The translations under genes and the position numbers were made by a program. Positions 26,280-33,151 of a stretch of DNA of 64,000 nt are shown here, piece by piece. The stretch is from Alphaproteobacteria bacterium (lineage in GTDB: Bacteria > Myxococcota_A > UBA796 > GCA-2862545). Below the pieces are notes generated by a model. That model saw nothing but the letters and a program-made list of their open reading frames with translations, was not told the DNA's origin and did no database searches. The stretch's first letter is position 1, and each line of letters begins with the position of its first letter. The stretch covers positions 205,829 through 269,828 of the forward strand of contig JACKEQ010000006.1 in the NCBI GenBank assembly GCA_020632885.1, written 5' to 3'.

Positions 26280-27237
26280 GGCCCTGGTCCTCGAGGCGAC
26301 GCTCGTTGTCGACCCGCGCCTTGAGCTGCCGGTAGTAGCTCTTCACGATGTCCTTGTTCCAGCGGCCCACGATGGGATCGAGGGTCTCGAGCGCCTTGTC
26401 GGGACGGCCCATCACCTCGAAGGTGAGCGCGACGTTGTACTGCGCCTTCATGCCGCGCTTGCCCCCGGCGTTCCAGTGCTCCTTCCAGGCCTTGCGGGCG
26501 TCCACCCACTTCCCGACCTCCGCGTAGCGCCGGCCCTCCTTGAGCTTGCCGTTGGCGAAGAACGACCGGCGGCCCTTGATGCGCACCGCGAACACCTCGT
26601 TGGCGAAGCCGTTCGCGCAGCTCACCGCGAGACCCGGCTTGATCTTCGAGACCTCGGGAGCCACCTGCTCGCGGGCCCGGATGCGCGCCTTGCTGGTCGC
26701 GGAGGCCGTGCGGCTGGCGTAGTACGTGTCGTCGAACAGCATCACCCGGTTGAAGGGGTCCATGTACCGGATCCCGAGATTGCCCTTCACGGACCGGCTC
26801 ACCCGGTGGCGGTTCTCGACGACCTGCACGCCGTTCACCGTGTTGGTGACGTCCACGAGGTCGTGCTGGTACTGCCCCAGCTCGTAGCTCAGGCTGTCGA
26901 AGCTGATGATCGCCTGGGCCTGGTTCTGCTTGGCGAGCTTCGCGAGCTCCTCCCAGGACGGGTCGACGGACAGGTCCGGGTTGTTCTGGGTCGGCACGAA
27001 CACGAGCTCGAAGGCCTCGTTGGACCTCGCCTTCTCCCGGAAGGCAGAGACGGCCCGGTCGACGATGATCAGATCGTTGCCCCGCACGTTCCGCGCCGCG
27101 AGGTCCAGGAGCAGCACGCGCCGGGTGCCGTCCGGGGGCGGCAGGTTCGCGGCGCGCACGTAGTCGATGTTGGTGGTCCAGGTCGCGTGGGCGTTGCCCA
27201 GGGTCCCGAGGGATGCGATCAGGCCGAGCGTGACCAA
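26272..27237 (-). CDS. Exported hypothetical protein (possible DUF6340-like)
   Basis: 321 aa from TTG 27237, placed after an AGGAGGAG ribosome site. A signal peptide (MVTLGLIASLGTLGNAHA) leads to a mature domain with LLLDLAARNVRGNDLIIVD, IISFDSLSYELGQYQ, and a C-terminal helical hairpin like a TPR (YNVALTFEVMGRPDKALETL). The pattern of an early sheet, a mid SFDSL motif and a C-terminal TPR recalls the DUF6340 family, but this is weak. The start region can fold into a hairpin (see 27237-27269). Function unknown. Confidence 0.75.
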   Translation of the reverse strand: MVTLGLIASLGTLGNAHATWTTNIDYVRAANLPPPDGTRRVLLLDLAARNVRGNDLIIVDRAVSAFREKARSNEAFELVFVPTQNNPDLSVDPSWEELAKLAKQNQAQAIISFDSLSYELGQYQHDLVDVTNTVNGVQVVENRHRVSRSVKGNLGIRYMDPFNRVMLFDDTYYASRTASATSKARIRAREQVAPEVSKIKPGLAVSCANGFANEVFAVRIKGRRSFFANGKLKEGRRYAEVGKWVDARKAWKEHWNAGGKRGMKAQYNVALTFEVMGRPDKALETLDPIVGRWNKDIVKSYYRQLKARVDNERRLEDQGLK

Positions 27238-27269
27238 GGGTCTCCTCCTCTTCGAGCGTGAGAGACCCT
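27237..27269 (-). promoter_or_regulatory. Hairpin covering the start of the gene at 26272-27237
   Basis: AGGGTCTC at 27237-27244 pairs with GAGACCCT at 27262-27269. On the mRNA the 3' arm reaches the first base of the TTG start and follows the AGGAGGAG ribosome site. The structure could limit initiation. It is a candidate only, as the stem is eight pairs over a 17-nt loop. Confidence 0.35.
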
Positions 27270-27290
27270 ACGCGCTCGGGCCCGCCGTAT

Positions 27291-27800
27291 TCAAGAGAGG
27301 GGCGTGTCCCAGGGCACGCGGGGGATCACGACGGGCGGGCTCTCCCCCACGATCGCGGCCCGCTCGGCGGCCACCGCGGCGGCCAGCTCCTCCCAGCTCC
27401 CGAATCGCTCCCTGAGCTCCGCAGCCAGGGCCCGTGCGCGCTCGCGACCCTCATCGGCGTCGAGCCATCCGGCCTCGACCGCACGCCGGAGCACCCACAG
27501 CGCCCGTACACGGCTCCAAGCGACCGCGTCGGTGCGCCACGTGAGCTCGTCGGCGAGGGCGAACGCCTCGTCGGCCGTGACGACGCCCCACCCCCCGTCC
27601 AGGGCCTCGCGGGCCGCCACCGCCCCTCCGCCCGGGAACCCCCCGACCAGGGAGCACGCGCCCTCCAGCCACGCGTCACCCGGCCGAGCCACCGCCCTCC
27701 GGCTCCAGAGCACCATCAGACCCGCCCCGCCAGCACCGATCGCACTGAGGCCCGCGAGCACGGCCCCCAACACGGCGACTCCGACAGCGACCCCCTCCAA
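27291..27800 (-). CDS. DUF1266-like small protein with N-terminal membrane helix
   Basis: 169 aa. One N-terminal hydrophobic helix (VAVGVAVLGAVLAGLSAIGAGG) is followed by a helical domain with WGVVTADEAFALADELTWR, AWSRVRALWVLRRAVEAGWLDADEG and RFGSWEELAAAV, which match the layout of DUF1266 (Trp-rich, aWD..R landmark). The D of that landmark is S here. DUF1266 has no known function. The gene lies beside an AT-richer region that also holds a 13-bp palindrome upstream of the divergent repeat-protein gene. Confidence 0.68.
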   Translation of the reverse strand: MEGVAVGVAVLGAVLAGLSAIGAGGAGLMVLWSRRAVARPGDAWLEGACSLVGGFPGGGAVAAREALDGGWGVVTADEAFALADELTWRTDAVAWSRVRALWVLRRAVEAGWLDADEGRERARALAAELRERFGSWEELAAAVAAERAAIVGESPPVVIPRVPWDTPLS

Positions 27801-27823
27801 CGACCCTCCTGGACATCGACGTA

Positions 27824-27836
27824 GTAGACCGTCTAC
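27824..27836. promoter_or_regulatory. Perfect 13-bp palindrome, candidate operator
   Basis: GTAGAC-C-GTCTAC is a perfect inverted repeat with a one-base centre. It lies between the divergent genes at 27291-27800 and 27916-28590, in the most AT-rich stretch of the window. A dimeric repressor site is plausible; no regulator gene is adjacent. Confidence 0.45.
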
Positions 27837-27915
27837 ATCTCAGCAACTTCACGCAGATTTCAAGCGTTGAAAGATTTCCATGGTCGCATTACATGGTTTT
27901 GCGGAGGTATGTGAC

Positions 27916-28590
27916 GTGGCACACTTTACTGAATGCAATGTCGGCGAGGTGCTCCCGGGAGGAGTGACCCTGGAGGAGAACGAGCGATCGGCGCTGCGCG
28001 ACTGGCTGGACTGGCAGGTGGCTCAGGGGACCGATCCCGACGCCGTCCGGAGCATGCTGGCCGGCGATTTTCATGGTGTCGCCGAGGATCTCGCGCCTGT
28101 GATCGCAGAAGCGACCGGGGCTGCCGAGGTCCTGGAGCAGCCCATCCGCGACCTTCGGAGCACCCTGGCCACCGGAGAGCACGACGCGATCCTTGCAGAG
28201 CTCCTGGAGGCAGAGCGGGTGAACGGGTGTCGGAAGGGGGCCATCCGGGCTCTGGAGGCGAGGCGGTACCTCGTGCGTCTGGACGGGATCCTCGCGCACT
28301 CCATCCCCGATCTGGAGCTCCTGCTGGCCGCGGGCCTGCACGACGACGATGTCGGGGCGCTGTGCGACCGGGAGGCCTGCACGCACGGCAGGAAGGGAGC
28401 GCTGGCCGCCCTGGAGGCCCGCCTGCGACTCGTCAGGGTCTCGCGTGTGCTGGAGGGCACGCTCGCAGACCTCGACGTGTGGCTGGAGTCGGGCCCGCCT
28501 CTGGACGAAGTGCGCCACCTGTTGCGGGAGGAGCGCTCCGGAAAGGCCAGGATCGGCGCCTTGACGGCCCTCGGGCACGCGGCTGCGTGA
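27916..28590 (+). CDS. Hypothetical protein with three tandem ~50-residue repeats
   Basis: 224 aa from GTG 27916, chosen because GGAGG lies at 27903-27907 and the preceding 12 codons from ATG 27880 use codons unlike the genome. Three units end alike: RKGAIRALEAR, RKGALAALEAR and KARIGALTALGHA, each preceded by a leucine-rich segment such as IPDLELLLAAGL and LADLDVWLESG. No signal peptide or membrane helix is seen. I do not recognise the repeat. The 5' part up to about 27960 is richer in A+T than any other region of the window. Confidence 0.7.
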   Translation: MAHFTECNVGEVLPGGVTLEENERSALRDWLDWQVAQGTDPDAVRSMLAGDFHGVAEDLAPVIAEATGAAEVLEQPIRDLRSTLATGEHDAILAELLEAERVNGCRKGAIRALEARRYLVRLDGILAHSIPDLELLLAAGLHDDDVGALCDREACTHGRKGALAALEARLRLVRVSRVLEGTLADLDVWLESGPPLDEVRHLLREERSGKARIGALTALGHAAA

Positions 28591-28669
28591 GCCTCGAGCA
28601 GCTCGGAGCCCCGGTCGCGCCCGCCGACGGACAGTGACCCCGGCGCCCCACGAGGGATAGCGGGGGTCC

Positions 28670-29464
28670 ATGCGATTCTGGACGTTCTCCGTCCTCCTCA
28701 CGTCCATGGCGGTCCTGACGGCCTGCCGACGGACCCCTGCGCCTCCCGTGGACGACTACGCGCCACCTCCACCCCTCCCGCCGGGACCGGACGTCCCGGT
28801 CTCCGCGGCGGGCCTGGAGGCGCGCGCCGACCGCCTGCGGGGCGGCTGTGTGCGCGGCGACCTCGTGATCCTCCAGCTCGGCGACCGCTCCGTGCAGGCC
28901 CGCGATCTCTCCACGGGCGAGGCACGCTGGAGGCACGCCGGGCTCCTCGGCGCCTGCCTGGGAGCACAGGTGTTGGTGCTCGGGGACGACGCGGTGCACA
29001 CGGTGGATCCCCGATCCGGTGCGTCCGTGGCCAGCCTGCCGCTCCCCGCCCCACCGGCGTGCACCGGGATGGCGTGGGTGCAGGACGTCTGGGCGGAGGA
29101 CGCGCGGTGGTCGATGGCCATCACCGTACAGAGCGTCGGGTGGGCGAACGGCTACCCGCCTTCCCCCCGGGAGGAGGCCGCGCTCGAGGCGCGCCGATGC
29201 TGCCTGTCGGCCACGCTCACCGAGCGGGACGGCGCACCGTCCACGATCGTGCACGACGCCCGCCGCGGCCCCGACGCCTCGCGCGGGTGCAGCACCTCCA
29301 CGATCCCCGGCCCCGTGGACCCCGCGCCGCCCGGGTGGGCCGTGGGCACCGATCGCCTCTCCGCCCCCTGGGAGGCCGGGGTTCACCGGTTGCGCCGCGA
29401 GACCTCCGACGGCACCGTCGTCTACGACGTGGAGGTCGAGCGCGAGCGGGACCCGGTACCATGA
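28670..29464 (+). CDS. Lipoprotein, possible beta-propeller-like repeat
   Basis: 264 aa. The signal peptide ends in the lipobox LTAC, followed by a Pro-rich stretch (PAPPVDDYAPPPPLPPGPD). The mature domain has blade-like strands such as VRGDLVILQLGDRSVQARDLSTGEARWRH, resembling one or two PQQ-type propeller units, too few for a complete propeller. Four to five Cys in the C-terminal half (RRCCLSATL, GCSTST) may form disulfides. Function unknown. Downstream spacing to the next gene is ~106 bp. Confidence 0.75.
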   Translation: MRFWTFSVLLTSMAVLTACRRTPAPPVDDYAPPPPLPPGPDVPVSAAGLEARADRLRGGCVRGDLVILQLGDRSVQARDLSTGEARWRHAGLLGACLGAQVLVLGDDAVHTVDPRSGASVASLPLPAPPACTGMAWVQDVWAEDARWSMAITVQSVGWANGYPPSPREEAALEARRCCLSATLTERDGAPSTIVHDARRGPDASRGCSTSTIPGPVDPAPPGWAVGTDRLSAPWEAGVHRLRRETSDGTVVYDVEVERERDPVP

Positions 29465-29570
29465 GGCGATCGTGGGGTGGCGGAGCGCCTGATCGCTTCC
29501 CAACCCCCGTCGTGCCTGGTATCCTCACGCACGAGGTTCCTCCCTCTCTCGCTGTGTGTGGGGTGTTGTG

Positions 29571-30959
29571 ATGATGGATGGCATGGGTCCGGACGAGATG
29601 GGTCCGGAGAAGACCCCCGAGGTCAAGGCTCCCGAGCCCGCCAAGGAGGCCCCCGCTCCGGCGAAGGAGGCTCCTGCAGCAGGCAACGCCGCCAAGGCAG
29701 CAGAGGTCGCGGCCGGGATCGCGGCCGTCACGCCGGACGCCGGCAACGCCGCTGCCGCCGCCGGCATCGCGCCCGCCCTGGCGCCCGAGATCACCTCGCC
29801 GGCGGGCAATGCTCCCGCTCCTGCGGGCGTGGGCCCGAGCCCCACGGCGCCCGAGAGCAAGGGCTTCCTCGAGAAGTCGCCGCTCGACCAGGCCATCGGC
29901 GCCACGGGAGCCATCGAGAAGCTCGCGTCCAGCATGTCGGGCACGGGCACCCAGACCAACGAGTCCGTCCTGAAGGGCTTCGCGCCCAAGGACGTCCCCG
30001 CTGGCGGGCCCGACAAGACCACCACGCAGAAGGTCGCCGGTGGGGTCGCCACCACGGCCAAGGTCGCCAAGGGCCTGCTCGAGGCGCCCGGCAATGCCGT
30101 CACCGCGTTCACGGGCCAGAAGGACGGCAAGGACGTCTCCGGTCGCGAGCAGGCCAAGGCGGCGGGCGACCTCACGGGCACGGTCGGCGACGTGGCGGAC
30201 GTCGCGGGCAAGGGTGCCGAGAAGCTCCTCGGCGAAGGCAAGGTCTCCAAGGCCCTGAGCACCACGAGCAAGGTCGCGGGCGGCGTCGCGAAGGGCGTCG
30301 GCATGGCCGACAACGTCTCGCAGCTCGTCACGGGCAAGAAGGCCGACGGCAGCGAGGCCACCGCCACCGAGCAGGCGCGCGCGGGCGTGTCCCTCGTGAA
30401 GGACTCCGGTGACGTCGCGAGCTCGGCGGCCAAGGGCGTCGAGACGGTCGCCAAGCACCTCGACACCAAGACCGTCACCAAGGCCACGACCGAAGCCCTC
30501 GTCGCCAAGGGGCTCGACCCCAAGAAGGCCGCAGCCGCAGCCGAGAAGGCCGCCAAGGCCGCCGTGGGCGGTGGCTCCAAGAGCGCCATCAAGGCCGCAG
30601 CGCAGCGCGCCGGTGCCGGGAAGCTCGCCAACGTCGCGAAGCACACCGCCGAGGCCGCCGCGTCCGCCGGCAAGAGCGCCAAGCTCGCCAAGGTCGCCGC
30701 CAAGGCCGGTGGGAAGGCCATCGGCAAGGCCGCCGCGCGGTTCGCGCCCGGCGTGAACGTGGCCATGGCCGCCATCGACACCGTCGCAGCCGGGAAGGAC
30801 ATCGCGGACGCGTGGAACGGCAAGGGCAGCGTGGGCAAGGCCGCCGTGAGCGGTGTCCGGGCGCTCGGCTCCATCGCCGCCGCCACGAACATCCCGGTCG
30901 TCTCGCAGGTGGGCGCGGGTATCTCGGCCATCGCGGACTTCGCCCTCAGCTTCTGGTGA
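29571..30959 (+). CDS. Ala/Lys/Gly-rich protein, possible secreted or membrane-active cargo
   Basis: ~462 aa from ATG 29571 (GTG 29556 possible). It opens with a Pro/Ala/Glu-rich segment, then long low-complexity runs of Ala, Lys and Gly (EKAAKAAVGGG, GKSAKLAKVAAKAGGKAIGKAA). It ends with a hydrophobic, Gly/Ala zipper-like tail (VSGVRALGSIAAATNIPVVSQVGAGISAIADFALSFW region). No signal peptide, Cys or enzymatic motif is visible. The pattern recalls colicin-like or effector-type proteins that insert into membranes, but no family is recognised. It sits 7 bp before a trigger-factor-like gene, so both are probably in one operon. Confidence 0.72.
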   Translation: MMDGMGPDEMGPEKTPEVKAPEPAKEAPAPAKEAPAAGNAAKAAEVAAGIAAVTPDAGNAAAAAGIAPALAPEITSPAGNAPAPAGVGPSPTAPESKGFLEKSPLDQAIGATGAIEKLASSMSGTGTQTNESVLKGFAPKDVPAGGPDKTTTQKVAGGVATTAKVAKGLLEAPGNAVTAFTGQKDGKDVSGREQAKAAGDLTGTVGDVADVAGKGAEKLLGEGKVSKALSTTSKVAGGVAKGVGMADNVSQLVTGKKADGSEATATEQARAGVSLVKDSGDVASSAAKGVETVAKHLDTKTVTKATTEALVAKGLDPKKAAAAAEKAAKAAVGGGSKSAIKAAAQRAGAGKLANVAKHTAEAAASAGKSAKLAKVAAKAGGKAIGKAAARFAPGVNVAMAAIDTVAAGKDIADAWNGKGSVGKAAVSGVRALGSIAAATNIPVVSQVGAGISAIADFALSFW

Positions 30960-30966
30960 TCCCCGC

Positions 30967-32007
30967 GTGCTGATCGACGATCTCAAGGCCACCCTCGCGG
31001 GTGCGCCTCCGCCCGTGCTCGATCTCCCTCCGATCGAGGCGCCGCCGCTGCACGACCTCATCGTGGTCGTGCCTGCACTCCCTCCCGAGCGCGAGGTCGA
31101 CGAGGCCCGTCTGCTCGAGCTCTACGAGGCCCGGATCCGCGAGACTGCCCCGCGGCGCCGACGCGAGACCGGGGAGTTCGCGAAGGCCGGTGACGAGGTC
31201 CTCGTGACCATGGCCTTCTTCCACGAGGGGAAGGCCCTCGCCTTCACCGCGGTCGACCGCGAGCTGCTCGTCGCTGGCGAGCCCTGGTCGGTGCCCGGCG
31301 TGGGCGAAGGCCTGATCGGCGCGACCTACGAGGAGCTCTCGTCCATCCGGACCACCTTCCCGGAGGACCACGAGGCCGCGTGGCTCCGCGGCGTGACGGG
31401 CACCTGGCGCGCGCGCATCCTGGAGATCGACGTGGTGTCCGAGCCCGACTGGGAGGCCCCGGATCTCCTCGCGCAGCACGGGATCGACCTGTCCCTCGAC
31501 GACTTCATGGTCGCCCTCCGCGAGGAGGAGATCGCGAACATGGCCCTGGAGCTGAAGAACCAGGCCGTGGAGATCACGCTCGACCTCCTCCGCAAGCGCG
31601 CGCCGTACACGGTCCCCCGGGAGGCCGTAGAGCGCGAGATCTACACGCGCTGGGCGGGTCACGAGGGGCGCGTGCTCCTCGAGCTCGGGGCTGGCGAGTC
31701 CGACCTCAACCTCTCCTTCGCCGCCTGGCTGCGCGACGAGGCCACCTTCGCGGACTGCGAGCGTCGCGTGCACGTGGCCGTCATCCTGGCCGCCATCGCG
31801 GAGCGCGACGGGGTCACGCTCTCCCGGGAGGCCCTGCAGGACGCGCTGGACACGGCTGCCGCGATGACCGGAGCCACACCGGAGGCGATCAAGGCGGACC
31901 TGAAGGACGATCCCGCCGGGCGCGCGGCCTTCGAGCAGGACGCGTACCACATCCAGCTCGTGGACCACGTGCTCTCCCACGCCCGCATCCGGTACCTCGA
32001 AGGCTGA
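30967..32007 (+). CDS. Trigger-factor-like PPIase/chaperone
   Basis: ~346 aa from GTG 30967. Residues ~60-160 match an FKBP-type layout (RETGEFAKAGDEVLV, PGVGEGLIGATYEEL), and the C-terminal helical part resembles the trigger factor C-domain (YTVPREAVEREIYTRW, CERRVHVAVILAAIAERDGVTLS). The ribosome-binding GFRxGK signature of true trigger factor is not visible, so it is unlikely to act at the ribosome. Its gene starts 7 bp after the Ala/Lys-rich protein, which suggests a dedicated chaperone for that neighbour. That partnership is an inference. Confidence 0.78.
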   Translation: MLIDDLKATLAGAPPPVLDLPPIEAPPLHDLIVVVPALPPEREVDEARLLELYEARIRETAPRRRRETGEFAKAGDEVLVTMAFFHEGKALAFTAVDRELLVAGEPWSVPGVGEGLIGATYEELSSIRTTFPEDHEAAWLRGVTGTWRARILEIDVVSEPDWEAPDLLAQHGIDLSLDDFMVALREEEIANMALELKNQAVEITLDLLRKRAPYTVPREAVEREIYTRWAGHEGRVLLELGAGESDLNLSFAAWLRDEATFADCERRVHVAVILAAIAERDGVTLSREALQDALDTAAAMTGATPEAIKADLKDDPAGRAAFEQDAYHIQLVDHVLSHARIRYLEG

Positions 32008-32043
32008 CCTCAGCGCCGCGCGGGATGTGCCGAAGGGCATGCC

Positions 32044-32346
32044 ATGCAGCGCCCTTCCACCGTCCTCCTCCTCGGCGACCGTCGCACCCTCCCCGACGTG
32101 GGGGCCCGCGTGGTGCACGGCGGTGACGCGCGACCCGCGCTGGACGGAGCCCTGGAGGCGCCCGGCGTGGGCCTCGTCCTGCTCGATCTGCCCGGACCGC
32201 AGCTGATCCCCGCCCTGCGGGCCGCGATCCGCGCCCAGCCCGACGCGGCGCGGGTGGTCCTCCTGGAGGAGGGACGGCCCTTCCGCTCCGAGCTCGTCGG
32301 GCTCTGCACGGCACAGGTGCACACGCCCACCACCACGCCACGCTAG
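32044..32346 (+). pseudogene. Receiver-like N-terminal part of an HDOD protein, ended by in-frame UAG
   Basis: Codes for ~100 aa starting MQRPSTVLLLGDRRTLPDVG, a degenerate receiver-like sheet with LVLLDLPGPQ in place of the phospho-acceptor region. The frame ends in TAG at 32344-32346. Codons continue beyond it in the same frame with the same G/C third-base pattern, straight into the HDOD domain at 32413. The natural reading is a single receiver-HDOD gene split by a nonsense change. A short independent receiver-like protein is possible. Confidence 0.55.
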
Positions 32347-32412
32347 CGCTCGCTGGTCGACATCCACCTCGGTGGCCACGGGCTCGTCGCGCCCCCGCGG
32401 GACTTCGACTCC

Positions 32413-33138
32413 GTGCTCCCCGCGATGGCCGACGCCGTCCGCAGGGTGCTCGAGCTCCTCGATCACCCCGAGCCCCCGCTCGACCGGGCCGGGGCGGCCA
32501 TCGAAGCGGACCCCGCCCTCGCGGCATCCGTGCTCTCCCTGGCCAACTCGGCGTACCACGGGATCCCCCGGCGGGTCGTCAGCGTCCGGGACGCCGCGGT
32601 GTTCCTCGGCGGCCGCTCCCTCCGCCTCGCCGTGCTCACGGCCTGGGTGTTCGATCGCTTCGAGGTGAGCGCCGCGGGTCTCCGCGATCGGGCTGCCGAG
32701 CGTCTCTCCATCGCACGGCACCTGGGCGCGATCTCGGACGAGGCGGCCACCGCGGCCCTCCTCCTCGACGTCGGGTCACTCCTGCTGCTCGAGCGGCACC
32801 GGGCCTGGCTGCAGTCCACAGCCCGGCTGGAGGTGGGGGCGCAGCGTGCCGCCGACACCGAGAGGCTCGGGCTCGACCGCGATCTCCTCGGTGCCCACCT
32901 CCTCGCCCGCTGGCGGCTCCCGTCCGCCGTCGTCGCTGGCGTCGGCCAGGGTCGCACGAGCTTCCCAGATCCCTCGGCGGGGCTCGGCCCACACGCCGTC
33001 TGCTGGCTGGCGGAGGCCGTGCGCCTCCACCTCCAGGGCGCGCCGGAGCCGGACCCGGGCTGGGTGCGCACGATGGGCCTCCACCACCGCGTGGCCGAGC
33101 TGCTGGAGATGGCCGAGAGCCGCGTTCGCGCGAGCTGA
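32413..33138 (+). CDS. HDOD-domain protein, C-terminal part of a split gene
   Basis: ~241 aa from GTG 32413. HDOD landmarks: ADPALAASVLSLANSAYHG, RRVVSVRDAAVFLGGRSLRLAVLTAWVF. HDOD proteins act in signalling and are related to HD phosphohydrolases but usually lack the HD metal residues; no HD pair is seen. It shares its frame with the receiver-like segment upstream, with only the UAG at 32344 between them. If translation restarts, GTG 32413 or ATG 32425 would serve. Downstream it is 13 bp from the TPR-CHAT gene. Confidence 0.8.
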   Translation: MLPAMADAVRRVLELLDHPEPPLDRAGAAIEADPALAASVLSLANSAYHGIPRRVVSVRDAAVFLGGRSLRLAVLTAWVFDRFEVSAAGLRDRAAERLSIARHLGAISDEAATAALLLDVGSLLLLERHRAWLQSTARLEVGAQRAADTERLGLDRDLLGAHLLARWRLPSAVVAGVGQGRTSFPDPSAGLGPHAVCWLAEAVRLHLQGAPEPDPGWVRTMGLHHRVAELLEMAESRVRAS

Positions 33139-33151
33139 TTACCCTCCGGGA

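Noticed and set aside
32344..32346. UAG read as pyrrolysine
   Set aside because: Pyrrolysine is rare and tied to methylamine methyltransferases; nothing here suggests it. A nonsense change is simpler.
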